64,000 bases of DNA. Origin: Mycobacterium sp. DL99 (lineage in GTDB: Bacteria > Actinomycetota > Actinomycetes > Mycobacteriales > Mycobacteriaceae). This document shows positions 38,936 through 46,939 of the stretch, piece after piece (position 1 is the stretch's first letter; each line of letters starts with the position of its first letter). A model generated the notes under the pieces. It ran no database searches. It was not told where the DNA came from and saw only the letters and a list, made by a program, of their open reading frames with translations. The position numbers and the translations under genes are program-made. The stretch lies in contig NZ_SJOM01000007.1 in the NCBI RefSeq assembly GCF_004762045.1, positions 2,787,655 to 2,851,654 of the forward strand. Direction: 5' to 3'.

Positions 38936-38947
38936 AATGACGTTACC
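38936..38947. promoter_or_regulatory. Second copy of the TetR-site core, before the TetR gene
   Basis: AATGACGTTACC, identical over 12 bases to the right part of the operator at 38184-38200; the left arm is degenerate (GAG for GGT). It lies 35-46 bp before the TetR ATG and also 67 bp before the divergent LLM gene at 39014, so it may control both. Confidence 0.5.
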
Positions 38948-39013
38948 GGTTCTGTAGAAGCAATAGGCGGCTTGTGATTACTGTGTTGGATCGACTGCGG
39001 GCGGAGCAGCGAT

Positions 39014-39850
39014 GTGAGTGAGTGGTTCCTGTTCCTGCCCCAGGTACGGCTGGACGTCGATGACGTCGTGGAGCGTGCGCGGGTGGCCGAGGCCAGTGGA
39101 TTCGACGGCATCGCGTTCATCGACCATCTGGAAGCCCCGGGCGCGACGCACCAGAACATCTGGGAGGCAATGACTGTCGCCACGTGGGTGGCGGCCCGCA
39201 CCGAGCGGCTCCAGATCGGCCACCTGGTGCTGTGCGACGCCTTCCGGCATCCGGCAGTGCTGGCCAAACAGGCCGTCACGTTGTCGGCAGCCAGCGGCGG
39301 CCGGTTCGAGCTCGGCCTGGGCTCAGGTTCGTGGCCGCAGGAGTTCGAGCGGTTCGGTATCGAGACCGGTGACGCCGCGGCGCGGGTACGCAGGCTCGGT
39401 GAGAATCTGCGGCTGCTGCACCAGTACTGGGACGGTGACGACGAACGAGCGCAGACGCCGCGGCCGGCCCGTCGAATTCCATTGGTACTGGGCGGAACCG
39501 GCAAGCACATGATGGAACTGGTACGGACTCATGCCGACTGGTGGAACATCCCGTCGCATCAGCTCGATAGACTGCCCACATTGCTGCCGACGGTGGGCTC
39601 GGCGCGGGTCTCGCTACAGCAGATGGTCGGCTTCGTGGGTCGAGACGCCGACCGCTCGACGGTGACCGACCGCAGCACCCGGTTGTTCGGGCACCTCGGC
39701 GACGGGCTGGTGTGCGGTGACGCTGCCGAACTCACCGCCCATTTCGCCGGGCTGTCGGCCCAGGGGGTCGAACGCTTCTACGTGTGGTTCGCCGATTTCG
39801 CGGCACCCCAAACTATTTCGGAATTCGCCGAGACAGTCATCAATGCATGA
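39014..39850 (+). CDS. LLM-class flavin-dependent oxidoreductase
   Basis: 278 residues, GTG start. Luciferase-like monooxygenase fold: DGIAFIDHLEAPG near residue 30, LQIGHLVLCDAFRHPAVLAKQAVTL and RFELGLGSGSWPQEFERFG. In mycobacteria many of these use F420 rather than FMN. It runs with the thioesterase gene, 14 bp apart, and is divergent from the TetR gene. Confidence 0.9.
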   Translation: MSEWFLFLPQVRLDVDDVVERARVAEASGFDGIAFIDHLEAPGATHQNIWEAMTVATWVAARTERLQIGHLVLCDAFRHPAVLAKQAVTLSAASGGRFELGLGSGSWPQEFERFGIETGDAAARVRRLGENLRLLHQYWDGDDERAQTPRPARRIPLVLGGTGKHMMELVRTHADWWNIPSHQLDRLPTLLPTVGSARVSLQQMVGFVGRDADRSTVTDRSTRLFGHLGDGLVCGDAAELTAHFAGLSAQGVERFYVWFADFAAPQTISEFAETVINA

Positions 39851-39864
39851 AAGGAACAAGGACG

Positions 39865-40755
39865 ATGACAGCCGAACCAAAAGAGGCCGAGCCGGCGCAG
39901 TGGACGCTGCAGATGCTGCTCGACCTGTTCGACGCCGAACCGGCGGGGGAGAACCGCTTCACCGTGCAGACCGGCATCGCCGGTGTCGACGAGCGTCAGG
40001 TGGTGGAAGGAACCCAGATCGTGGGTGCAGCCATCGTCGCAGCGGCCAAACGGTTTCCGGACAAGTCGATTCGCTCGGTGCACGCGGTGTTCGCCCGCGC
40101 GGTGATGGTCGGACCGCCGGTGGAACTCGACATCGATGTGATCAGCGAAGGCCGGTCCACGGCCACCGCGGTGGTCGCCGCGTCGCAGAACGGCAAGCGC
40201 TGCATCACCATCACGGTGTTCACCGATGTGCCGTCCGGTGACGTGATCCGCCATCACCTGCCGCGGCCCGAGGTCGCGGGCCCGGCCGATTCGAACGTCT
40301 CGCACATGCCGATGATCGGCCGCGAGCTTCGGCTCGTCGACGTGGTGGACGTGAACAGCCCCGACGAGGTCGGTCCCCCCGAGCTGTACGCCTGGCTGCA
40401 CTATGACCCGGTGCCGGCCCGTGACGATCTGGCCAAGGCGCTGATCGCGTACTTCACTGGGCACCTGGGTATTTCGACCACCATGCGGGCCCACGAGGGC
40501 ATCGGTACCGCCCAGGCTCATCTCACCGTCTCGACCGCGCCGATGACTGTCACGGTGAGTTTCCACGAGCCGGTCCGCTGGGACGGCTGGCTGCTCTACA
40601 GCCATGAGAGCACCCAGGTCGGCTCGGGCATGTCGTACGTGCGCGGCGCGGTGCACACCGAAGAGGGTGAGCTCATCGCGTCGTTCAGCCAGGACGCGCT
40701 GATCCGGCCGCTGCGCACCACCGATACCACCATCTCGGCCCACTCGCGGCTGTAG
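39865..40755 (+). CDS. Acyl-CoA thioesterase, TesB-like double hotdog
   Basis: 296 residues. Two hotdog halves are visible: GTQIVGAAIVAAAKRFPDKSIRS with the HAVF strand, and STQVGSGMSYVRGAVHTEEGELIASFSQDALIR near the C-terminus, the latter a typical TesB ending. It hydrolyses acyl-CoA to free acid and CoA. ATG 39865 follows AAGGAACAAGGACG. It is co-transcribed with the LLM oxidoreductase gene. Confidence 0.88.
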   Translation: MTAEPKEAEPAQWTLQMLLDLFDAEPAGENRFTVQTGIAGVDERQVVEGTQIVGAAIVAAAKRFPDKSIRSVHAVFARAVMVGPPVELDIDVISEGRSTATAVVAASQNGKRCITITVFTDVPSGDVIRHHLPRPEVAGPADSNVSHMPMIGRELRLVDVVDVNSPDEVGPPELYAWLHYDPVPARDDLAKALIAYFTGHLGISTTMRAHEGIGTAQAHLTVSTAPMTVTVSFHEPVRWDGWLLYSHESTQVGSGMSYVRGAVHTEEGELIASFSQDALIRPLRTTDTTISAHSRL

Positions 40756-40769
40756 ACCGGCGCCGCCGC

Positions 40770-41597
40770 TCAGATCTTGAGATACCCCTTGTCTGCCGGG
40801 ATCTGGGCGGCGGTGACCAATGCCGAGGCATCGCTGGCCAGCCACACGACGATGTCGGAGATGTTGTCCGGTGCGATGAGCGAATCCGTCGGCAGCGCGC
40901 CGGGGGAGAAGCTGTGGATGTAGTTCGGATGGTCCTGCAGCACTTTGTACATCGACAGGTCGTTGCCCATCGGGGTGTCGGTGCCGTAGGGGTGGACCGA
41001 GTTCACCCGGATACCGAACTCGCCCAGCTCGACAGCGAGTGAATTGGTGAGCCCGACGACACCGAACTTGCTGGCGCAGTAGTGCGCACAGCCGGGAACG
41101 GCCTTGATCCCCGCGGCCGAGCTGATCGCGATGATCGAACCGCCGTTGCCCGCTTCGATCATCGGAGGCACCACCGCCTGCACGGTGTGGAAGAGCCCGG
41201 TGAGATTCACATCGATGATGTCCTGCCACTGCTGTGCCGGAATCTCCCACAACCGGCCCCAGTTGAGCACACCGGCATTGGCGACGACGATGTCGAGCCG
41301 GCCGAACTGTTCGACCGCATCGGCCACCAGGCGGCGTTGGCCCTCGGCGTCGCGCACATCGACCTCGCGGGCCAGGATCTTGCGTCCCTCACCCTCGACC
41401 AATGCCACGGTCTCGGCGAGCTCCTCCGGGGTGGCGGCGGCATACCCGTTGTGCTCGGCGACCGGCGCGCAGGCGTCCAGCGCGACGATGTCGGCGCCGG
41501 CGCGGGCCAGCCGCACACAATGCGAGCGGCCCTGCCCACGGGCGGCACCAGTGACGTAGGCAACGCGCCCGGCCAGTGGGGTATCGGTGTTGCTCAT
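40770..41597 (-). CDS. Mycofactocin-type short-chain dehydrogenase
   Basis: 275 residues. The NAD-binding motif is TGAARGQGRSHCVRLARAGA and the catalytic residues sit in ISSAAG (Ser) and YCASK (Tyr, Lys). Between the second strand (IVALDAC) and DVRD lies the extra stretch with ATPEELAETVALVEGEGRK that marks mycofactocin-dependent SDRs, which keep NAD bound and pass electrons to mycofactocin. Its ATG overlaps the monooxygenase stop, suggesting that it oxidises an alcohol made by that enzyme or related to its substrate. Confidence 0.92.
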   Translation of the reverse strand: MSNTDTPLAGRVAYVTGAARGQGRSHCVRLARAGADIVALDACAPVAEHNGYAAATPEELAETVALVEGEGRKILAREVDVRDAEGQRRLVADAVEQFGRLDIVVANAGVLNWGRLWEIPAQQWQDIIDVNLTGLFHTVQAVVPPMIEAGNGGSIIAISSAAGIKAVPGCAHYCASKFGVVGLTNSLAVELGEFGIRVNSVHPYGTDTPMGNDLSMYKVLQDHPNYIHSFSPGALPTDSLIAPDNISDIVVWLASDASALVTAAQIPADKGYLKI

Positions 41598-43153
41598 GCG
41601 GATTGCTCCTCGGGTAGGGCGGAGACGCGGACATTGGTGAACTCGTAGTCGGACAGCGGGGAGTGCCGGGCGAACTGCCGGGATCCGGTGATGGTCTGCG
41701 GCCGGTAGTACGGGGTTTCGTTCTGGGAGTTGACGAAATAGGTGTTCAGGCCCGATGCCGCGGTGTAGTACAGGTACGCGACGCGGCCGTCGCGACGCAT
41801 CCGCTCGTTCCACAGGTTGAACGCGTCCTGGCTGACGGCGGCGACCTGAGCGCCGCGGTGGCGGGTCTCATCGATGATCCGCACGGCGTGTGCGGCGACC
41901 GTCTCGACATAGTCCAGCCAGGCGAATCCGACGAAACCGAGCGGGCCGACGATCTCCCAGCGGTTGGGCAGGCGCGGGTGGGCCGTGCCCGCGTAGCTCT
42001 GCAGGCCGTGCGCCCGGTAGTACTGGGCGAGGTCGAAACCGCATGCGCCCAGGATCGTGTCCGGGCGGTAGGTCTCCGGGTCGATCCAGAGTTCGTAGCC
42101 GGTGGCCAGCACCAGCAGGTCGGCCGGGTGGTCGACGCCGTCGGCGGTGCGAATCCCGGTTGTGGTGATCCGCTCGATCGGTGTGGTGATCAGGTTGGTG
42201 TTCGGATTGTTCAGCGCGGGCAGGAATGCGCTTGAGATCACCGGCCGCTTGGCCAAGATGCCGTAGCGCGGCACCAACTCTCGCCGGGTCGCCGGGTCGT
42301 CGACGACAGCGCGCAGCAGCAGCTTGTACAGCAGCCGGGACCAGCCATCGTAGAGCGGCATGAAGCGGCGCAACCATTTGTCCGGCAGCCGGGAGAACAC
42401 GTGGATGATGGGTGCCACCATGAAGATGTCCATGGCGAGCCGGCCCGCCGCATTGACAGCTGGGACCACTCCGGGCAGCCGGAACAACCGGCGCATCCGC
42501 GGCGAGATGTCGAAGTCGACCTTCGGCAGCACCCAGGCCGGAGTGCGCTGGTAGACATCGAGATTGGCGGCCTCCGCGGACAGGGCGCCGGTGATCTGGA
42601 CGCCGGATGATCCGGTCCCGATCACGGCGATGCGCTTGCCGCTGGTGTCATAGCTGTCGTCCCAGGCGTTGGGGCGCAGGATGGTTCCGGTGAAGTCTTC
42701 GACGCCCTCGATGTCGACAGTGTTCTTGGCGTTGACGTATCCGCCGACGGAACTGACCAGGAACCGTGCGGTCACCGGCGCTCCGTCGCGGATCTCCAAT
42801 CGCCACAAGCCGTGTGTGTCGTCCCACTGCTGGCGGATCACCTCGGAGTTGGGGCGCAGGTGTTCGTAGAGTCCGAGATCGGCGGCGGTGTCCTGCAGAT
42901 AACGGCCGATTTCCGGGCCGGGCGCGAAGAACCTGCTCCAGTTCGGGTTGGGGGCGAACGACAGCTGGTACCACAGGGTGGGGATGTCGACGGCCAGGCC
43001 GGGGTAGTGGTTGTCGCGCCAGGTGCCGCCGAAGTCGTTGCCGCGTTCGATGATGACGAAGTCGCGGATACCCTTCTGGCGCAACATGTGTGCTGTGGCG
43101 ATGCCACCGGGGCCGGCGCCGATGATCGCCACCTCGTAATCGGGCGTGCTCAT
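41594..43153 (-). CDS. Flavin monooxygenase of the Baeyer-Villiger/FMO group
   Basis: 519 residues. FAD motif IIGAGPGGIATAHML (about residues 10-24), GGTWRDNHYPGLAVDIPTLWYQ and a second dinucleotide motif IAVIGTGSSGVQI. The Baeyer-Villiger fingerprint FxGxxxHxxxW reads FTGTILRPNAW here, with arginine in place of the histidine. The ATG overlaps the stop of the TetR gene by one base, and its stop overlaps the SDR start. It oxygenates a ketone or similar group using NADPH and O2; substrate unknown. Confidence 0.9.
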   Translation of the reverse strand: MSTPDYEVAIIGAGPGGIATAHMLRQKGIRDFVIIERGNDFGGTWRDNHYPGLAVDIPTLWYQLSFAPNPNWSRFFAPGPEIGRYLQDTAADLGLYEHLRPNSEVIRQQWDDTHGLWRLEIRDGAPVTARFLVSSVGGYVNAKNTVDIEGVEDFTGTILRPNAWDDSYDTSGKRIAVIGTGSSGVQITGALSAEAANLDVYQRTPAWVLPKVDFDISPRMRRLFRLPGVVPAVNAAGRLAMDIFMVAPIIHVFSRLPDKWLRRFMPLYDGWSRLLYKLLLRAVVDDPATRRELVPRYGILAKRPVISSAFLPALNNPNTNLITTPIERITTTGIRTADGVDHPADLLVLATGYELWIDPETYRPDTILGACGFDLAQYYRAHGLQSYAGTAHPRLPNRWEIVGPLGFVGFAWLDYVETVAAHAVRIIDETRHRGAQVAAVSQDAFNLWNERMRRDGRVAYLYYTAASGLNTYFVNSQNETPYYRPQTITGSRQFARHSPLSDYEFTNVRVSALPEEQSA

Positions 43154-43740
43154 TACTGCCTTCCGGTCAGGCCGACGACGATGTGGTCGGACACGAATCG
43201 TTTCACCGCACGTGGACTGTCGAGGTTCACGCCGATGGGTGGGAGAAGTTCGAAGCTCATCAGCATTCGCACGATCCACTCGCTGGCCCGGGCCGGTGCG
43301 ATGTCGGCACCGACCTCGCCGCGCTCCTGGGCCGCGCGCACCCGCGGCTTCCACAGCTCGATCGAGCGCCGCATCAAGTCGTCGCCGGTATTGCGCAGCA
43401 GCAACACCACGATGCTCTCGTTGAATCCGCTGGCGATGACCGAGTCGGATTGCTGCCGGTGCGCGCAGATGACCCCCGCCGCGGCGGCGACCTGACCGGT
43501 CAGGCAGGTCTCGTGCTCCAGCGCGGCGGCGACGGTCTCGATGAATGCCGTCGTCAGGTGATCGAGCGCGACCTTGATGGCGTTGTCGCGGCTGCCGAGC
43601 GCGTTATGCACGGTGCCGCGGGATACGCCGGCAGCCTCAGCTACTGCGGTAAGGCTGAATTGCCTTGGGCCCAAATGCCTCAGGGTCTCCGCGGTGGCAA
43701 CGAGCAGTGCGGGTGACACGGTTCGCTCGGGCTCGGACAT
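43153..43740 (-). CDS. TetR-family regulator of the monooxygenase/SDR operon
   Basis: 195 residues. Helix-turn-helix FSLTAVAEAAGVSRGTVHNALGSRDNAIKVAL. First gene of an operon TetR-monooxygenase-SDR, with one-base and four-base overlaps. A perfect 10-bp palindrome lies directly against its start codon, so it should repress the whole operon. Ligand unknown. Confidence 0.92.
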   Translation of the reverse strand: MSEPERTVSPALLVATAETLRHLGPRQFSLTAVAEAAGVSRGTVHNALGSRDNAIKVALDHLTTAFIETVAAALEHETCLTGQVAAAAGVICAHRQQSDSVIASGFNESIVVLLLRNTGDDLMRRSIELWKPRVRAAQERGEVGADIAPARASEWIVRMLMSFELLPPIGVNLDSPRAVKRFVSDHIVVGLTGRQ

Positions 43741-43776
43741 TTGAACACATTAACGATATGTGTTCAATCTGGTCAA
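43741..43776 (-). promoter_or_regulatory. Promoter with TetR operator, probably leaderless
   Basis: Perfect inverted repeat TTGAACACAT (43741-43750) and ATGTGTTCAA (43758-43767) with a 7 bp centre. On the minus strand a -35 TTGACC (43776-43771), 17 bp spacer and -10 TTAATG (43753-43748) place the start of transcription at or next to the ATG at 43740. The repeat covers the spacer, the -10 and the start point. Confidence 0.75.
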
Positions 43777-43795
43777 TGGCTGAGCGCGGTGGGAC

Positions 43796-44323
43796 TCACA
43801 TCTCCGCGACGTCGTGCGCGTGGTGGACGATGTCGTGCAGGTGGTAGATCGCGATCGTCGCGACGGTGAACTCGCTGCCATTGCTGCGCAACCCGCGGCG
43901 CGACCAGGCGTCGGCCGGCACGCGATCGTAGGTGTCGGCGACCACCCCGGCCGCCTCGAACAGCTCGGTCGCGACGGTCCCCGGGTCCTGCGACCCGTAG
44001 TCGTCGGCGATCGCGGTGGCATCCTGATCCCAGTTGGGGAAGTGCGGATCGTGCTCGGTCAGCATCAACTGCACCCGGTGCTCGAAGATCCGGTGCACGT
44101 CACGGATATGGCAGCCGTATTCCAGAATCGACCAGCGGTCCGCACGAGCCCGGACACCTACCCCGGGGCGGTGCAGGCGGGACACCCACAGTGCGGCATC
44201 GTCGCGGATCCGGCCGGCCACCTCGCTCCGGTGCACCACCGTCGGGTCGAACCCGCACTCAGGGCAGCAGCGGGACAGTACCCAGGTCCAGTCCTTGTTG
44301 TCGGGTTCCAGTGCGGGGTCCAT
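43796..44323 (-). CDS. DinB-fold protein (Rv2577-Rv2573 region conserved hypothetical)
   Basis: 175 residues. Histidine pattern HIRDVHRIFEHRV and HLHDIVHHAHDV matches the metal-binding four-helix DinB/MSMEG thiol-transferase-like fold. It opens with DWTWVLSRCCPECGFD, a CPxCGFD cysteine motif conserved in the mycobacterial members. Such proteins are often mycothiol- or bacillithiol-dependent transferases; activity here is not shown. Confidence 0.85.
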   Translation of the reverse strand: MDPALEPDNKDWTWVLSRCCPECGFDPTVVHRSEVAGRIRDDAALWVSRLHRPGVGVRARADRWSILEYGCHIRDVHRIFEHRVQLMLTEHDPHFPNWDQDATAIADDYGSQDPGTVATELFEAAGVVADTYDRVPADAWSRRGLRSNGSEFTVATIAIYHLHDIVHHAHDVAEM

Positions 44324-44344
44324 GACACCAGTGTCTGTTACCGG

Positions 44345-46018
44345 TCAGCCGGACGACAACGCCGATCTGAGCACATCGAGTGGCAGTCCACCCAGATCGA
44401 GTGCGCGGCTGTGGAATTCCCGCAACGACGATCCCCGGCGCAGGGTCTCGTCGCGCAGTTCGTGCCAGATCCGCTGCCCGATGGCGTACGACGGTGCCTG
44501 CCCCGGCCAGCCCAGATAGCGATCCAGCTCGAAGCGCAGGTTCTCCTCGGCCATGGCCGAATGTGAGGTCAGGAAGTTCCATGCCCGCTCGGCGTCCCAC
44601 ACCTCACCGTCGGGCGCGGTCAGGCCGCAGTGCACACCGATGTCGAGGACCACCCGGGCCGCGCGGAATCGTTGCGCGTCAAGCATTCCCATCCGGTCGC
44701 CGGCATCGTCGAGCCAGCCGAGCTCGGCCATCAACCGCTCGGCGTACAGGGCCCAGCCCTCACCGTGGCCCGACACCCAACAACCCAGCCGCCGCCACCG
44801 GTTGAGCCGATCGGCCAGGGCCACCGCGCGGCCGATCTGCAGATGGTGGCCGGGGACGCCTTCGTGGAAGACCGTGGTCGTTTCCTGCCAGGTGTGGAAT
44901 CGCTCGATCCCGGGCGGTACCGACCACCACATGCGCCCGGGGCGCGACCAGTCCTCGGACGGCCCGGTGTAGTAGATGCCGCCGGTCTGGGTCGGCGCGA
45001 TCCGGCACTCAAGCGTGCGAAGCGGCCCCTCGATGTCGAAGTGGGTGCCGGCCAGTGATTCCACCGCGCGATCGGAGAGCTGCTGCATCCAGGCCTGCAG
45101 GGCGTCCGTACCGCTGATGACGTATCGCGGCTCCTCGTCGAGCCGGCGCAGCGTCTCGGCGACCGTGGCACCCGGATAGAGCTGTTGGGCGATCGATTCC
45201 TGCTCGGCCACAACGGCATCGAGCAACCCCAAACCCCACTCGTAGGCTTCGTCGAGATCGACGGAGGTACCCAGGAACAACCGCGACATGAGCCCGTAGG
45301 CGTCGCGCCCGCAGGCGTCGGATTGACGGGCCCGTGGGGCGATCTCCTCACGCAGCACATCGCCCAATTGCCGGTAGGCGTCGGCCGCGGCGTCGCTGCG
45401 CTGCTGCAACTCCGCCTGAAGTCGCGGGGTTGCCGGCGCCGCGCCGGTGCACATCTCGGCGAACAACTGGGCGATCTGGCGGGACTGGGTGACCCCGCGG
45501 GTGACCTGGCGCAGGGCGGGGGCGTGGCCGGTGCCGGACGCTTCGCGTAATGCGTCCGCATAACCTGCGGCCCGCTCGGGTACTTTCGCCAACCTCGCGG
45601 CGATCAGCGCCCAATCATCCTCGGTATCGGTGGGCATCAGGTCGAATACGTCACGCATGGTCTGCAGCGGCGACGCGATGACGTTGAGCTCGCCCAGGTC
45701 CAGGCCGGCATCGTGCACGTCGACGATCGCGCCGAGGCGCTCGCGCAGTGCGGCCACGGTGACCACGTCGACGTCGTCGACGGGTTCGATCCCAACGAGC
45801 TCCCGCAAGGTGGCACGGGCCGCCTCGGCGCGTGCCGTCACTCCCTGCGGGGAGTAGTCGGTGACGTCGTCGTCGTGTCCGGTGATACCCAGTTCTGTTG
45901 CTGCGCACGGGTCGAGGCGCGCATAGGTGTCCAGGTAGCGCTCGGCTACCGCGTCGACGGGGGTGGTGGCCCTAGCCAAGGTTGTTCGCGGCGAAGGTGT
46001 CGCACTTGTTCGGATCAC
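44345..46018 (-). CDS. DUF885-type zinc peptidase-like protein
   Basis: 557 residues from GTG 46018; a TTG at 45979 would avoid the 47 bp overlap with the upstream gene and is an alternative. The motif TTVFHEGVPGHHLQIG contains HExxPGHH, the metal site of DUF885, which is related to M32-like carboxypeptidases; GWALYAERLMAELG, with a third ligand Glu, is also typical. No signal peptide, so cytoplasmic. It follows the neutral zinc metallopeptidase gene on the same strand. Confidence 0.88.
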   Translation of the reverse strand: MIRTSATPSPRTTLARATTPVDAVAERYLDTYARLDPCAATELGITGHDDDVTDYSPQGVTARAEAARATLRELVGIEPVDDVDVVTVAALRERLGAIVDVHDAGLDLGELNVIASPLQTMRDVFDLMPTDTEDDWALIAARLAKVPERAAGYADALREASGTGHAPALRQVTRGVTQSRQIAQLFAEMCTGAAPATPRLQAELQQRSDAAADAYRQLGDVLREEIAPRARQSDACGRDAYGLMSRLFLGTSVDLDEAYEWGLGLLDAVVAEQESIAQQLYPGATVAETLRRLDEEPRYVISGTDALQAWMQQLSDRAVESLAGTHFDIEGPLRTLECRIAPTQTGGIYYTGPSEDWSRPGRMWWSVPPGIERFHTWQETTTVFHEGVPGHHLQIGRAVALADRLNRWRRLGCWVSGHGEGWALYAERLMAELGWLDDAGDRMGMLDAQRFRAARVVLDIGVHCGLTAPDGEVWDAERAWNFLTSHSAMAEENLRFELDRYLGWPGQAPSYAIGQRIWHELRDETLRRGSSLREFHSRALDLGGLPLDVLRSALSSG

Positions 46019-46865
46019 CGGTCTGGTATCCGATGGTGAACCACTTCTGGCGTTGCTCGGAGGAACCGTGGGTCCAGGCCTCGGGGTTGATCCGGCCGGT
46101 GGCCTGCTTCTGGATCCGGTCGTCGCCCACCGAGGAGGCCGCCGACAACGCGTCGGTGATGTCCTTGTCGCTCAGCGGTTCCAGGAACGGCACGTCGGTG
46201 CCCTCCTGCCGGGTGATCGACGCGTAGTGCGCCCACACGCCGGCGTAGCAGTCGGCCTGCAGTTCGGTGCGCACGCCCGCGCCCTTGGCGCCCTCAGGGT
46301 CACGCTGGGCCCGGCCGAGAACCCCCAGGAGGTCCTGCACGTGGTGACCGAACTCGTGGGCTACCACGTACTCCTGCGCGAGCGGGCCTCCGCTGGAACC
46401 GAACTGGTCGACGAGCACCTGGAAGAAGTCGGTGTCGAAGTAGGCCGTCTTGTCCACCGGGCAGTAGAACGGCCCGACGTCACTGGTGGCCGGACCGCAG
46501 CCGGTCTGGACCTGACCCTTGAACAGTCGCACGTGCGGGCGGGTGTAGCCCTTGAGCAGTTGCTGCCACACGCCGTCCACGGAGTTACCGGTGGCGACCA
46601 CGCGGCATTCGACCTTCGAGTTGGCGTCGGCGCCGGTCTTGCACTGGCTCAGATCGAATCCCTCGCCCCCGGCGCCGCTGGTGTCGATTTGCTGCTGTTG
46701 TTGAGGCATCACGGTGCCGGGGTCCACACCGAGGAACAACGCGAGCACCACGATCAACAGACCGCCCATCCCTCCACCGATCGCGATGCCACGGCCGGGG
46801 CCACGGCCACCGCCGGTACTGGAGGTGGTGCTCGTGTCGATCTGCATACCCTCGTTGAAGGTCAT
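45972..46865 (-). CDS. YpfJ-type neutral zinc metallopeptidase, membrane-anchored
   Basis: 297 residues. One membrane helix near residues 30-50 (GGMGGLLIVVLALFLGV), then an outside domain with VVAHEFGHHVQDLLG (HExxH) and ELQADCYAGVWAHYAS (third ligand). ATG 46865 has GGAG seven bases upstream and matches the M. tuberculosis Rv2575 start (MTFNEG); an ATG at 46883 is less likely. Active-site residues are complete. Four or more cysteines suggest disulfides outside the membrane. Confidence 0.92.
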   Translation of the reverse strand: MTFNEGMQIDTSTTSSTGGGRGPGRGIAIGGGMGGLLIVVLALFLGVDPGTVMPQQQQQIDTSGAGGEGFDLSQCKTGADANSKVECRVVATGNSVDGVWQQLLKGYTRPHVRLFKGQVQTGCGPATSDVGPFYCPVDKTAYFDTDFFQVLVDQFGSSGGPLAQEYVVAHEFGHHVQDLLGVLGRAQRDPEGAKGAGVRTELQADCYAGVWAHYASITRQEGTDVPFLEPLSDKDITDALSAASSVGDDRIQKQATGRINPEAWTHGSSEQRQKWFTIGYQTGDPNKCDTFAANNLG

Positions 46866-46939
46866 CGCGTCACTCCATCGCATTCGCCGGTAGGTGCGTG
46901 CTCAACAGCCCGTTCAGCTTGCCACATTAGGATTCACAC

